Source: an uncultured Oscillospiraceae bacterium
GTDB taxonomy: Bacteria > Bacillota > Clostridia > Oscillospirales > Oscillospiraceae
Reading direction: 5' to 3'
Length of the DNA stretch: 64,000 nucleotides
Assembly: GCA_934597585.1 (NCBI GenBank)
Contig: CAKTSA010000004.1
Coordinates: 34,465-98,464 of the forward strand
The notes under the pieces are model-generated. The model did no database searches and was not told where the DNA came from. It saw nothing but the letters and a program-made list of their open reading frames with translations. Positions 16,055 through 25,625 of the stretch are shown in pieces (position 1 is the stretch's first letter; each line of letters opens with the position of its first letter). The translations under genes and the position numbers were made by a program.

Positions 16055-16747
16055 TTGGAAAAGAGATCCCATCCCGCCCTTGCCGCCGTCCGCGCCGCCT
16101 TTCCTGGCACCGTCCCCGTCCTGACCGGCTACCTGGTCCTGGGTGTCGCCTACGGCGTGCTGATGCAGACCAAGGGCTACGGCGTGCCCTGGGTCCTGCT
16201 CATGTGCTGCCTGGCCTACTGCGGCAGCATGCAGTTCGTAGCCATCACCCTGCTGACCACCGCCTTTGACCCCCTCCAGGCCTTTCTCATGAGCCTGATG
16301 GTCAACGCCCGCCATCTCTTCTACGGCGTGTCCATGCTGGGCAGATACCGGGGCCTGGGTGCCGCCAAGCTGCCCCTCATCTACACCCTCAGTGACGAGA
16401 CCTTCTCCATCGTCTCCTCCGTCGAGCCCCCCGCCGACGTGCCACGAAAGGACTTCTACCTGGCCGTATCCCTCCTGAACTACGGCTACTGGGCCGCCGG
16501 CTCCGTCCTGGGCGCCGTGGCCGGCCAGTTCATCACCTTCGATACCACCGGCCTGGACTTCGCCCTGACGGGTCTCTTCGTCGTCCTGTTCATCGAGCAG
16601 GTGCGAGATCCCCAGAACCGCGCCAGCGGCATCATCGGCCTTGTCTGCACCGCCGCCGCCCTGGCCGTCTTCGGCGCGGACAACCTGGTCATCCCCGCCA
16701 TGGTGCTGGTGCTGATCGTATTGCTGATCGGGAGGAAGAAGCTATGA
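16055..16747 (+). CDS. azlC: Branched-chain amino acid exporter, large subunit AzlC
   Basis: 230 residues from a TTG start 7 nt after CGGAGGT; the longer upstream frame crosses a terminator and promoter. The AzlC core is clear ([56 protein letters not shown]) with several membrane helices. AzlC and AzlD together export branched-chain amino acids and analogues. The stop overlaps azlD by 4 nt (ATGA). Confidence 0.92.
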   Translation: MEKRSHPALAAVRAAFPGTVPVLTGYLVLGVAYGVLMQTKGYGVPWVLLMCCLAYCGSMQFVAITLLTTAFDPLQAFLMSLMVNARHLFYGVSMLGRYRGLGAAKLPLIYTLSDETFSIVSSVEPPADVPRKDFYLAVSLLNYGYWAAGSVLGAVAGQFITFDTTGLDFALTGLFVVLFIEQVRDPQNRASGIIGLVCTAAALAVFGADNLVIPAMVLVLIVLLIGRKKL

Positions 16748-17079
16748 CACTGACAACCACACAGGCCCTCATCATCGTGGCCGCCGTCGCTCTGGGCACC
16801 ATCGTGACCCGTTTCCTGCCCTTCCTTCTGTTCCCCGACAACAAGCCCATCCCCAAGGTGGTGGAGTACCTGGGCCGCACCCTGCCCGCCGCCATGATGG
16901 GCCTTCTGGTGGTGTACTGCCTGCGGAACGTGGACGTGGCCGCCGCCCCCCACGGCTTGCCGGAGCTCATCGCCCTGGCCGTGGTTACCGCCCTCCACCT
17001 CTGGAAGCGCAGCGTCCTCCTCTCCATCGGCGCCGGCACCGTGGTCTACATGCTCTTGGTGCAGCTGGTCTTCGCCTGA
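16744..17079 (+). CDS. azlD: Branched-chain amino acid exporter, small subunit AzlD
   Basis: 111 residues with three to four membrane helices and AzlD features ([57 protein letters not shown]). It is coupled to azlC by an ATGA overlap and is the required partner of the exporter. Confidence 0.92.
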   Translation: MTLTTTQALIIVAAVALGTIVTRFLPFLLFPDNKPIPKVVEYLGRTLPAAMMGLLVVYCLRNVDVAAAPHGLPELIALAVVTALHLWKRSVLLSIGAGTVVYMLLVQLVFA

Positions 17080-17087
17080 ATAACAAA

Positions 17088-17123
17088 AACGCTGCCCCCG
17101 CAAAGCGGGGGCAGCATTTTTTT
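17088..17123. terminator. Terminator after azlD, shared with the convergent aminopeptidase gene
   Basis: A perfect 11-bp stem GCTGCCCCCGC / GCGGGGGCAGC with loop AAA, A's before and seven T's after. Confidence 0.92.
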
Positions 17124-17131
17124 GCTCGAAT

Positions 17132-18526
17132 TTATGCCTTTTCAAATACCGCCTTCATGCACCGGTACGTCATGTAGCAGTCCAGCTTTGCCACCGTCTC
17201 ATAGGGCGCGTGCATGCTCAGCACCGGCACGCCCGCGTCGATGGTGTCGATGTTCCGCTGGGCCATGAACTTGGCCACGGTGCCGCCGCCGCCGGCGTCG
17301 GTCTTGCCCAGCTCCGCCATCTGCCAGAACACCTTTTCCTCGTTCAGCAGCCGCCGCAGCTTGCCCACCACCTCAGCGCTGGCGTCGGAGGCGCCGGACT
17401 TGCCGCCCGCCCCGGTGTACTTGCACAGGCCCACGCCGTAGTTGATGAACGCGGAGTTCCGCTTGTCATATACCTCGGCAAAGTTGGGGTCATAGGCCGC
17501 CGTCACGTCGGCGCTGACGCAGAATGACTTGGCAAAGCAGTCCCGCAGCAGCACGCCTTGGCTGTCGCACAGCTCGCCCATGAACTTGTCAAAGGCCGCG
17601 GACAGCATGCCCGACACGCCCTCGCTGCCGATCTCCTCCTTGTCGGCAAAGATGCACACAGCCGTCCGCTGGGGCGCCACCGCGTCGAACAGGCCCGCCA
17701 GCTCCGCATAGGCGCACACCCGGTCGTCGTGGCCGTAGCTGGCGATAAAGCTGCGGTCAAACCCGATGTCCCGTGCCTGCCCGGCAGGCACAGCCTCCAG
17801 CTCGGCGGAGATAAAGTCCTCCTCCACCATGCCGTACTTCTCGTGCAGCAGCTGCATCACCGCCAGCTTGAACCGGGCCTTCTCCTCCTGATCCGCAATG
17901 GGCTCCGAGCCGATGAGAATGTTCAGACTCTCGCTGGGAATGGCCTCGTTCAGCGGCTTCTTCCCCTGCTCCCGACCCAGATGGGGCAGCAGGTCGTTGA
18001 TGATGAACTGGGGATCCTCCGGCTTGTCGCCGATGTGGACCGGCAGCACCGTCCCATCCGCCAGCGTCACCACGCCGTGCAGCTCCAGCGGGATGGTCAC
18101 CCACTGGTACTTCCGGATGCCGCCGTAGTGGTGGGTCTTCAGATAGGCCATCTCCGCCTCCTCATACAGCGGCCGGGGCTTCAGGTCAAGGCGGGGCGCG
18201 TCGGTGTGGGCGGCGGCGATGTTGGCACCCTGGCTCAGCGACGCCTTGCCGATCACCGCCAGCATGATGCCCTTCCCCCGGTTGTTGCAGTACACCTTGT
18301 CCCCGGTCTTCAGCGCCATACCCGGCACGAACTCCACAAACCCGTGGGCCTTCGCCAGCTCAATGCAGTACTCCACGCACAGCCGCTCCGTCTTTCCGTG
18401 GTTCAGAAAGTCCTTGTACGCCTCGCAGTAGTCGTGCATGGCGGCCTTTTCGCCCTCCGCCAGCCGGTCATAGCCATTCTCCGGCGCATACAGCAGCGCC
18501 TTGCTCAGCTTGCTTTTTTCACTCAT
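17132..18526 (-). CDS. M18 family aminopeptidase
   Basis: 464 residues from MSEKSKLSKALLYAPENGYDR, behind AAAGGAGG; the frame continues upstream without a ribosome site. Metal and catalytic motifs of the M18 family are intact: AAHTDAPRLDLKP, FADKEEIGSEGVSGM and the final SMHAPYETVAKLD. These are dinuclear-zinc aminopeptidases acting on acidic or neutral N-termini in the cytoplasm. It is transcribed alone. Confidence 0.92.
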   Translation of the reverse strand: MSEKSKLSKALLYAPENGYDRLAEGEKAAMHDYCEAYKDFLNHGKTERLCVEYCIELAKAHGFVEFVPGMALKTGDKVYCNNRGKGIMLAVIGKASLSQGANIAAAHTDAPRLDLKPRPLYEEAEMAYLKTHHYGGIRKYQWVTIPLELHGVVTLADGTVLPVHIGDKPEDPQFIINDLLPHLGREQGKKPLNEAIPSESLNILIGSEPIADQEEKARFKLAVMQLLHEKYGMVEEDFISAELEAVPAGQARDIGFDRSFIASYGHDDRVCAYAELAGLFDAVAPQRTAVCIFADKEEIGSEGVSGMLSAAFDKFMGELCDSQGVLLRDCFAKSFCVSADVTAAYDPNFAEVYDKRNSAFINYGVGLCKYTGAGGKSGASDASAEVVGKLRRLLNEEKVFWQMAELGKTDAGGGGTVAKFMAQRNIDTIDAGVPVLSMHAPYETVAKLDCYMTYRCMKAVFEKA

Positions 18527-18635
18527 CCGAGATGCCTCCTTTTGTTTTTCTTTTCCCCGCCAGCATACCACACAACGCCCCCCAATGCAAGCAAAACAAG
18601 CCGCCGCCCCTGTCCCCAAGAGCGGCGGCCCTGCC

Positions 18636-18690
18636 AAAAAGCCTCGCAGAGTTCGCAACCCGGCCCAAAAAGCCTCGCAGAGTTCACGCC
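18636..18690. repeat. Short direct repeat of GCCTCGCAGAGTTC
   Basis: Two copies, each preceded by AAAAA, occur about 30 bp apart in the spacer between the aminopeptidase gene and the end of the Mrp-like operon. Confidence 0.5.
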
Positions 18691-18716
18691 GCGCACGGCG
18701 TGAAATCATCAAATCA

Positions 18717-18828
18717 TTTTTCTGACGACATGCGCGTCAGAAAAATTCTTCTCGGTCGCCAGTGCACCCAACGGGTGCGCGCAGCCGACCGCATCTCCCT
18801 TGGCAATGAAATCGAAGATTTCATGCCA
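18717..18828. other. Three consecutive hairpins after the Mrp-like operon
   Basis: Stems are TTTTTCTGACG/CGTCAGAAAAA (18717-18745), GCACCC/GGGTGC (about 18764-18778) and TGGC-A-ATGAAATC/GATTTCAT-GCCA (18801-18828). They lie just downstream of the last gene of the minus-strand operon. None has an ideal U-run, but the array probably stabilises or ends the transcript. Confidence 0.4.
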
Positions 18829-18830
18829 GT

Positions 18831-20792
18831 TTAAAAGACGTGGCAGATCACCACCGTCAGCACCACGCACAGTCCCAGACACGTCATCAGCAGTCCGAAG
18901 GACAGACTGTGGGTCATGCGGTCCAGCAGATCCTGCTTGGTCTCCAGCCGGTCGGCGGCCTTCTGTGCGGCCTCGTCGCCGCTCTGCCGCGCAATGGCCT
19001 GCACCAGCGGGGAGTAGGACTGCACCTCTTTTTCCTTACTATACCGCAGCAGCACCCGTTGCACCCCCAGCACCACCACGTCAAAGGCGTCGCAGGCGAG
19101 GCGGCACACCACGCCCACCACCGCGAACAGCGCCCGGAAGAAGGGCTTATAGACGCTGTCCTCCAGGCTCAGCCACTTGGGCCAGCGGCTCAGATAGACG
19201 CCCTCCTTCGTCATCAGCACCGTGCGGATGAACAGGAAGTACACCACCATGCCGATGGCCAGCGAGATCACCACGCCCTTCAGATTCGTCCACGCGAAGT
19301 AGTGGATGGCGTGATCAAAGGCGTGTCCGCCGGTAAAGTCCAGCGTCGTGCCGCTGATCTTCTCGGCGATGGCGTGGGGCGTCACCCCCAGCACCGGCAG
19401 CGCCACCGCCGCCAGACACAGAGCGATCACCGACGCCGGCTTACCCCACCGCTTGCCGGTCTCCTTGCCCTTCTGCCAGAAGATGGCCACATAGATCTTC
19501 GTCAGATACGCCGCCGTCAGTCCGCCGGAGAACAGGAACAGCCACTCCACCACCGTGATGAGGGTCATGCCGCTCATGTGGGCGTATTCCACCAGCGCCT
19601 CATGCACCAGCGTCTTGCTCAGGTATCCCAGGAACCCCGGAATACCCGCCAGCGAACAGGCCCCGCACAGGAACAGCACGTGCAGCAGCGGCTTGCCCCG
19701 GCCAAAGCCCTTGATGTCGTTCAGATCCAGGGCGTGGGTGTTGTAGTACACCACGCCGGCGAACAGGAACAGCGCCAGCTTCACCAGCGAGTGGTTCATC
19801 ATGTACAGCACCGTGCCGTTGGCGGCCAGTGCGTTGTGCTCACCCAGCAGGCAGATCATGGACGCTCCCACCGTGATAAACCCGATCTGGGACAGGGACG
19901 AGCAGGCCAGGATGTACTTCAGATTGGTGGAGAACACCGCCAGCACCGCGCCCAGCACCATGGTGATGGCCCCCAGCACCAGCAGCAGCATCCCCCAGTC
20001 GTGGTCCCCCGTCAGTACCTGGCCCGTCAGCAGCAGGACGCCGAAGATACCGGCCTTGGTCAGCACGCCGCTCAGCAGGGCGGAGGCCGGAGCCGGCGCC
20101 ACCGGGTGTGCCTTGGGCAGCCAGATGTGCACCGAGAACAGACCCGCCTTGGCGGCGAAGCCGAACAGGATGCACAGCGCGGCGGCCCACAGCCGTCCCC
20201 GCTCCATGGCGGCCACGGCGTTGTGGAGCTCTGCGATCACCAGCGTCCCCGTGGCGGTGTACAGCAAAAACAGGCCCATCAACGTCACCAGGCCGCCCAG
20301 CACCGCAATGGTCAGGTACGTCTTGCCGGCGTCCATGGCGTCCGGCGTCTCCTCCTGCACCACCCACACATAGGAACTCAGGGACATCAGCTCGAAGAAC
20401 AGGAAGGTGGTGTACAGGTCGGCGGACAGGAACACCCCCGCCGTGAAGCCCAGGCAGATGAGGAAGAAGAAATAATACCGCTTCAGATGGTGGTGTCCAT
20501 CAAAATACTGGGGACTCAGCAGCGCCGAGACGAACCACATAAAGCACACCACGATGCCGTACAGCTTCTGGAACCCTCCGGTCCAGAAGCTCAGGCGCAT
20601 CACCGGCACGGTGACGGTGATGCCGTCCGCCGTGGCGGCCACGTATACCATGGCCAGCAGCGTCAGCAGCGTGAATACGATGGCCAGCGAACCCAGCCGC
20701 TTCCCGCCGTCGTGGCGGTCCGGCAGCACCGCGATGACCAGCGCCGCCAGCACCGGCAGCAGCACGACGGCCAACAGCATGATCGTTGTCAT
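18831..20792 (-). CDS. NuoL/HyfB-like antiporter subunit, long form
   Basis: 653 residues from the ATG that overlaps the previous stop by one base. It is a Proton_antipo_M family protein with about 15 or more membrane helices and a long C-terminal extension. The key TM5 glutamate lies in TTFLFFELMSLSSYVWVVQ and the TM7 lysine in FAAKAGLFSVHIWLPKAHP, followed by APASALLSGVLTKAG. Such subunits move protons or sodium in complex I, membrane hydrogenases and Mrp antiporters. It is the last gene of the ten-gene module. Confidence 0.85.
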   Translation of the reverse strand: MTTIMLLAVVLLPVLAALVIAVLPDRHDGGKRLGSLAIVFTLLTLLAMVYVAATADGITVTVPVMRLSFWTGGFQKLYGIVVCFMWFVSALLSPQYFDGHHHLKRYYFFFLICLGFTAGVFLSADLYTTFLFFELMSLSSYVWVVQEETPDAMDAGKTYLTIAVLGGLVTLMGLFLLYTATGTLVIAELHNAVAAMERGRLWAAALCILFGFAAKAGLFSVHIWLPKAHPVAPAPASALLSGVLTKAGIFGVLLLTGQVLTGDHDWGMLLLVLGAITMVLGAVLAVFSTNLKYILACSSLSQIGFITVGASMICLLGEHNALAANGTVLYMMNHSLVKLALFLFAGVVYYNTHALDLNDIKGFGRGKPLLHVLFLCGACSLAGIPGFLGYLSKTLVHEALVEYAHMSGMTLITVVEWLFLFSGGLTAAYLTKIYVAIFWQKGKETGKRWGKPASVIALCLAAVALPVLGVTPHAIAEKISGTTLDFTGGHAFDHAIHYFAWTNLKGVVISLAIGMVVYFLFIRTVLMTKEGVYLSRWPKWLSLEDSVYKPFFRALFAVVGVVCRLACDAFDVVVLGVQRVLLRYSKEKEVQSYSPLVQAIARQSGDEAAQKAADRLETKQDLLDRMTHSLSFGLLMTCLGLCVVLTVVICHVF

Positions 20793-22252
20793 CACAGCAT
20801 CACCGCCTTTCCGATCACATCAAGCAATACCTCCGGGAACAGGCCCATCAGCAGACACAGCGCCGCCAAAATCAGCATGGGCACGATCATGAAGGGCCCC
20901 GCCTCATGGGCGCTCTCGGGAGTGGGAAGCACCGTCCCCTCCGTGGGGAACCAGGCCTTCACCACCACCTGGAACATATAGATAGCCGTCAGCAGCGCGG
21001 AGATCAGGATAGCGATGAACCCCAGATAGGAGGCCACACTCCCGCCGCTCACCGCCGCCAGGCCAATATACCACTTGCTGACGAACCCGTTGAAGGGCGG
21101 GATGCCCGTCAGCGCACAGGCCGCTGCCGTGAAGCAGGCAAAGGTCAGCGGCATCCGCCGTCCCAGCCCCTCCAGCTCGCTGACATACTCCCGGTGGGCG
21201 TAGTGCAGCACGCTGCCGGCGCAGAAGAAGGCCATGATCTTCACCACCGAGTGGACGATCAGATGCAGGAACGCGGCCACCACGCCGATGGCGTTCATAA
21301 AGGCCACAGCCAGCAGGATGTAGCTGAGGTTGGACACGGTGGAATAGGCCAGCCGCCGCTTGAAATGCCGCTGCTTCAGCGCCATGGCGGAGCCGAACAC
21401 CACCGTGATCATGGCCAGGGCCATGACGGTGTACTGTCCCCACGTGCCGTAGAGAATGTCCACACCAAAGGCATAGTAGGTCAGCCGGATGCAGGCAAAG
21501 GCGCCCGCCTTGACCACCGCCACCGCGTGCAGCAGCGCCGTCACCGGCGTGGGCGCCACGGCGGCGCTGATGAGCCAGCTGTGCATGGGCCAGATGGCGG
21601 CCTTGACGCCGCAGCCCACAAAGGCCAGCACGAACACGCTCAGCAGCAGCGTCATATTGCCGCTGTACTCCGCCAGATGGCCGCCGGGAACGAACTCCTG
21701 GGCGTCGTTGACGATCAGGAACACCATGCCGATAAAGGCCAGCGCCGCGCCCGCGATGGAGTAGGCGGCGTATTTTACGCCCGCGTGGATGGCCTGTTTG
21801 GTCATGGCGTGCATCACCAGCGGGATCGTCGCCAGCGTCAGCAGCTCATAGAACAGGTACATGGTCATCATATTGGCGGCGAAGGCGATGCCCAGCGTCA
21901 CGCCGAAGGATGCCGTGAAGAAGGCCCAGAACATGGGCTTGTGGCCCTCGTGCTTCATGTAGTCCCATGCGTACACCATGGTAAAGGGCCACAGCGAGGC
22001 CGAAAGCCCCGCGAACAGCTTCGCCGCCCCGTCCATCCGCAGGGTGAAGTGCAGCGAGTCGGTGAACCGCAGGAACGTGAAGCTGGAGCCGTCACATTGC
22101 AGAATCGCCAGCCACGCCAGAATGGTGGTGGCCCCGATGATGACAGCGTACAGGGTGTGCCGCCCCCGGTCAGTGCGGAAGGGGATGAAGTAGGCCGCCA
22201 GCCCCGCCACGATGGGCAGGAACACCGGCAGACAAAGCAAAATTCCATTCAT
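20792..22252 (-). CDS. MrpD/NuoM-N-like antiporter subunit (third copy)
   Basis: 486 residues, highly hydrophobic. The charged membrane residues are kept: glutamate in MTMYLFYELLTLATIPLVMH and lysine in CGVKAAIWPMHSWL. The following ISAAVAPTPVTALLH departs from the usual LPdAHpaAPapaSalLSg, so this copy is the most diverged of the four. It lies between two other antiporter-like subunits and overlaps the next gene by one base. Confidence 0.85.
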   Translation of the reverse strand: MNGILLCLPVFLPIVAGLAAYFIPFRTDRGRHTLYAVIIGATTILAWLAILQCDGSSFTFLRFTDSLHFTLRMDGAAKLFAGLSASLWPFTMVYAWDYMKHEGHKPMFWAFFTASFGVTLGIAFAANMMTMYLFYELLTLATIPLVMHAMTKQAIHAGVKYAAYSIAGAALAFIGMVFLIVNDAQEFVPGGHLAEYSGNMTLLLSVFVLAFVGCGVKAAIWPMHSWLISAAVAPTPVTALLHAVAVVKAGAFACIRLTYYAFGVDILYGTWGQYTVMALAMITVVFGSAMALKQRHFKRRLAYSTVSNLSYILLAVAFMNAIGVVAAFLHLIVHSVVKIMAFFCAGSVLHYAHREYVSELEGLGRRMPLTFACFTAAACALTGIPPFNGFVSKWYIGLAAVSGGSVASYLGFIAILISALLTAIYMFQVVVKAWFPTEGTVLPTPESAHEAGPFMIVPMLILAALCLLMGLFPEVLLDVIGKAVML

Positions 22253-22265
22253 AGCAGCACCTCCC

Positions 22266-23714
22266 TTACGCGATGGCCCCGGCGATGGACTCCATCACCG
22301 ACAGTACGCCGTTGGGGAACAGACCCATCAAGGCGCAGATGGCCGCGAAGATCACCAGCGGAACGGTGATGCCCAGCGGCTCCCTGATGGGGGACAGGTC
22401 CAGTCCCTCGGTATCATGGCCGGGGAAGAAAGCGGAGATCACCGGCGGGAACAGGTATCCGGCGGTGAACAGCGCCGACAAAATCAGCGTCACCGGCACC
22501 AGATACCCCAGCGCGCCCGGCAGCGCTTCCAGCGCCGCCGTTGCCAGATACCACTTGCTGTGGAACCCGCCGAAGGGCGGGATACCCACCAGCGACAGGG
22601 AAACCAGCGCGAAGCAGATAAACGTCACCGGCATCCGCCGTCCCAGTCCCCGCAGCTCGTCCACCCGCGTTTTGTGGGCCAGCAGGATAATGGAGCCGGC
22701 GCACTGGAAGATGGCGATCTTGGCCGCCGCGTGGAAGAACAGCTGCAGCATGGAGCCGGTAAACCCGTCAGGCGACAGGATAAACAGGCCCAGCAGCACA
22801 TAGGAGATCTGGGAAATACTGGAATACGCCAGCCGCTTCTTCAGCTCCTTTTCCAGGCATCCCATGAAGGAGCCCATGAAAATGGAGATCAGCACCAGGA
22901 TCAGACACACCGTCTGCACCCACGTCCCCCGCAGGAGCCCCGCCCCCGCGGTAAAGAAGATGGTGCGCAGCACGGCGATGACGCCCGCCTTGGCGATCAG
23001 ACCGCTGAGGAGCGCCGACGCCGGAGCCGGAGCCGCCGGGTGGGCGCTGGGCAGCCAGTTGTGCAGCGGGAACAACCCCGCCTTGGCGCCAAAGCCCAGA
23101 ATCATGCAGAACACCGCCGCAAGTGTCAGCGGCGTGGCCTCCGTCATGGTGCCCCCCGCCACGAAGGAGAGGGAACCGCAGTGGAAGTACAGCACCACCA
23201 CGCCGAACAGCGCCACGAACGCGCCGCCCACCGAGTAGAACAGGTACTTGTACGCGCCGATGATGGCCTTTTTCTTCAGCTCGTGCAGCACCAGCGGCGC
23301 GCTGCACAACGTGGTCAGCTCATAGAACAGGTACAGCGTCACCATGTCTGCCGCCAGCGCGGTGCCCAGCAGCACCGCCTCGGTGGTGAACAGGAACACG
23401 TAGAACCGGGGCTCTCCGCCGCTGTGGGGCATGTACACGGCGGCATAGGGGATGGTCAGCAGCCAGCACACCGCCGTCACCACCGTAAACACCGCCGCCA
23501 CGCCGTCCATCTTCAGCGAGAAGGTCAGCGATTCGGTGAGATATACCACATTGGTGGCCCAGTCCCTGCCGGACACCGCGGCGTAGATCACCAGCGCCGT
23601 CAGCACCGTCTGTGCCGCCGCCAGCACCGGCGTCAGCCGCCGGGCGTTCTCCCCCTTGCAGAAGGCGCAGCCGATCCCCAACAGGAAGGGCAGCAGAAGG
23701 ATCCAATACAACAT
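22266..23714 (-). CDS. MrpD/NuoM-N-like antiporter subunit (second copy)
   Basis: 482 residues with about 14 membrane helices. The conserved glutamate is in MVTLYLFYELTTLCSAPLVLHE and the lysine in GFGAKAGLFPLHNWLPSAHP. It sits 22 bp after the first MrpD-like gene and 13 bp before the third, in one transcription unit. It is predicted to be an ion-translocating membrane subunit. Confidence 0.87.
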   Translation of the reverse strand: MLYWILLLPFLLGIGCAFCKGENARRLTPVLAAAQTVLTALVIYAAVSGRDWATNVVYLTESLTFSLKMDGVAAVFTVVTAVCWLLTIPYAAVYMPHSGGEPRFYVFLFTTEAVLLGTALAADMVTLYLFYELTTLCSAPLVLHELKKKAIIGAYKYLFYSVGGAFVALFGVVVLYFHCGSLSFVAGGTMTEATPLTLAAVFCMILGFGAKAGLFPLHNWLPSAHPAAPAPASALLSGLIAKAGVIAVLRTIFFTAGAGLLRGTWVQTVCLILVLISIFMGSFMGCLEKELKKRLAYSSISQISYVLLGLFILSPDGFTGSMLQLFFHAAAKIAIFQCAGSIILLAHKTRVDELRGLGRRMPVTFICFALVSLSLVGIPPFGGFHSKWYLATAALEALPGALGYLVPVTLILSALFTAGYLFPPVISAFFPGHDTEGLDLSPIREPLGITVPLVIFAAICALMGLFPNGVLSVMESIAGAIA

Positions 23715-23736
23715 ACGATACAGTCCGCTCCTTTCC

Positions 23737-25233
23737 TTAATATTGGCAGAACAGGCCGAAGCCCTGCTGCAGCAGCGCCGTCAGCGGCGCGGAGTGGATA
23801 CCGATGACAAGGCCGATGGCCAGCAGCACCACCGCCGGGATGGCCTTGTACCACACCTGCTGCTGCACGGCGTAGCTGCTGCCCTCTCGCTGGGGCAGCC
23901 ACAGCACCATGGCCGTATACAGGAAGTACAGCACGTTCAGCAGCGTGGACACCGCCAGCGCCAGCAGCACCGGCCACTTCTCCCACGTCAGCGCGAAGGC
24001 CGCCTGGGCGAACTGCAGCTTGGGGATAAACCCGATGAACAGCGGCACGCCCACCATGCTGAGAGCGCCCGCCGTAAACAGCACGCCCGCCGTCACATTG
24101 CGGTGCCCCGCCCCCTGCAGGCTCTGGAAATCCTTGCGCCCGCCGGAGACATCCCGAAGTCCGGATACCGACAGGAACAGCATAGGCTTGGTCAGTGCGT
24201 GGGAGAAGATGTGCAGGAACGCCGCCAGCAGCGCCGCCTGGGTCCCCATGCCCAGTCCCATGTAGATATAGCCGATCTGGGCGGCGGAGGAATACGCCAC
24301 CATGGTGGTCAGCCGCTTGGAGCGGATGGCCGACACAGAGCCCACGATCATCCCGGCAATGCCGAAGAGCAGCAGCACCGACTGGATGCCGCTGGCGGCA
24401 AACACCTCAATGCCCACCGCCCGGTAGATGATCTTGATCAGCAGCAGAATATACGCCTTGGACACCACGCCCGACAGAATACCCGAGGACGCCGGCGTAG
24501 CCCGTCCGTAGGTATCCGGCATCCAGAAGTGGAAGGGGAACAGGCCGGACTTGATGGCAAGACCTGCCGTCATCAACCCGATGGCCACCGTCATGGAGAA
24601 ACGATATGTCCCCTCGGTCCACAGCGCCGCAATGGTCTCATGCAGCTGCGGAAACAGCAGATGGCCCGTGATGGAATACGTGTAGATCACGCCGATCAGG
24701 AACAATCCCGAGCCCACCAGCGCAAACACCATATACCGGGCCGACGCGATCAGCGACCGCCCGTTGTCCCGGGCCGACAGCAGCGCGCAGGAGGCGATGG
24801 TGCAGATCTCGATGAACACGTACCCCGTGAAGATATCGTTGGTATAGGACAGCGCCAGCAGGGACACCAGCGTCAGATCCACCATGCTCCAGTAGAGGTG
24901 CCGCCGCTTGTCGGGGATGTCTTTGAGAATGTGGTCCATGCCCCCCAGCACGCTCAGCAGCATCACCGCCGAGAACAGCAGCGCCATCAGCGGCTCAATG
25001 ACCCCCGCGGCGATCTCGTTGCCCCAGGGAGCAGGGAAGTGGCCCATCATATAGGAGTAGCTGGTGTTGTTGCTGGCGCAGAACCACAGCACGCAGCCCT
25101 GCAGCACGATGGACACCGACAGCAGTCCGATGGTCAGCCTACGGCCCCACTTATCGCCCGCCACAAAGGTGGTGACGGCGCACAGCAGGCACAGAATGAT
25201 AGAGAAGAAGGGAAAGTTCTGTATGATATTCAT
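23737..25233 (-). CDS. MrpD/MbhH-like antiporter subunit (first copy)
   Basis: 498 residues with many membrane helices. The family glutamate is in FTGYVFIEICTIASCALL and the lysine in LAIKSGLFPFHFWMPDTYG, followed by ATPASSGILSGVVSKAY. It overlaps the MrpC/NuoK-like gene by 4 nt (ATGA), as MrpC and MrpD do in classical operons. Confidence 0.9.
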   Translation of the reverse strand: MNIIQNFPFFSIILCLLCAVTTFVAGDKWGRRLTIGLLSVSIVLQGCVLWFCASNNTSYSYMMGHFPAPWGNEIAAGVIEPLMALLFSAVMLLSVLGGMDHILKDIPDKRRHLYWSMVDLTLVSLLALSYTNDIFTGYVFIEICTIASCALLSARDNGRSLIASARYMVFALVGSGLFLIGVIYTYSITGHLLFPQLHETIAALWTEGTYRFSMTVAIGLMTAGLAIKSGLFPFHFWMPDTYGRATPASSGILSGVVSKAYILLLIKIIYRAVGIEVFAASGIQSVLLLFGIAGMIVGSVSAIRSKRLTTMVAYSSAAQIGYIYMGLGMGTQAALLAAFLHIFSHALTKPMLFLSVSGLRDVSGGRKDFQSLQGAGHRNVTAGVLFTAGALSMVGVPLFIGFIPKLQFAQAAFALTWEKWPVLLALAVSTLLNVLYFLYTAMVLWLPQREGSSYAVQQQVWYKAIPAVVLLAIGLVIGIHSAPLTALLQQGFGLFCQY

Positions 25234-25625
25234 ACGCGCCCTCCCTTCCGCCGGTCGGACATCATCACATACAGCGCGTCCATATCCAGCGTGTGGTACT
25301 TCTTATAGATGCGGATGGTCAGGCTCAGCATCAGCGCCGACACGCTGACCGACACCACGATGCCCGTCAGCACCAGTCCGGCGGGGATGGGGTTGATGTA
25401 GTTGGCCATATCCGTCACGCCGTCGGTGATGATAGGCACCGTCCGACCGGTGATATACCCCCGGTCCGCCAGCAGCAGGAAGGTGCCGCTGTCCATGATG
25501 TCCAGCCCGATGACCTTTTTCAGCAGATTCTTGTCAAACAGCAGCATGCACATGCCGATGGCGAACAGGATCACCGCCACGCATGCCTCGTAATTTTCCG
25601 ACAGGTGGGTAAACATGTTGTTCAT
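25230..25625 (-). CDS. MrpC/MnhC (NuoK-like) subunit
   Basis: 131 residues from the ATG overlapping the previous stop by one base. Three membrane helices with the MrpC pattern (AVILFAIGMCMLLFDKNLLKKVIGLDIMDSG; PIPAGLVLTGIVVSVSVSALML). It is homologous to NuoK and links the antiporter subunits in Mrp and Mbh complexes. Confidence 0.9.
   Translation of the reverse strand: MNNMFTHLSENYEACVAVILFAIGMCMLLFDKNLLKKVIGLDIMDSGTFLLLADRGYITGRTVPIITDGVTDMANYINPIPAGLVLTGIVVSVSVSALMLSLTIRIYKKYHTLDMDALYVMMSDRRKGGRV

Noticed and set aside
17132..18712. Longer N-terminus for the M18 aminopeptidase
   Set aside because: The extra 62 residues overlap repeat DNA, have no ribosome site and do not fit the family's N-terminus.
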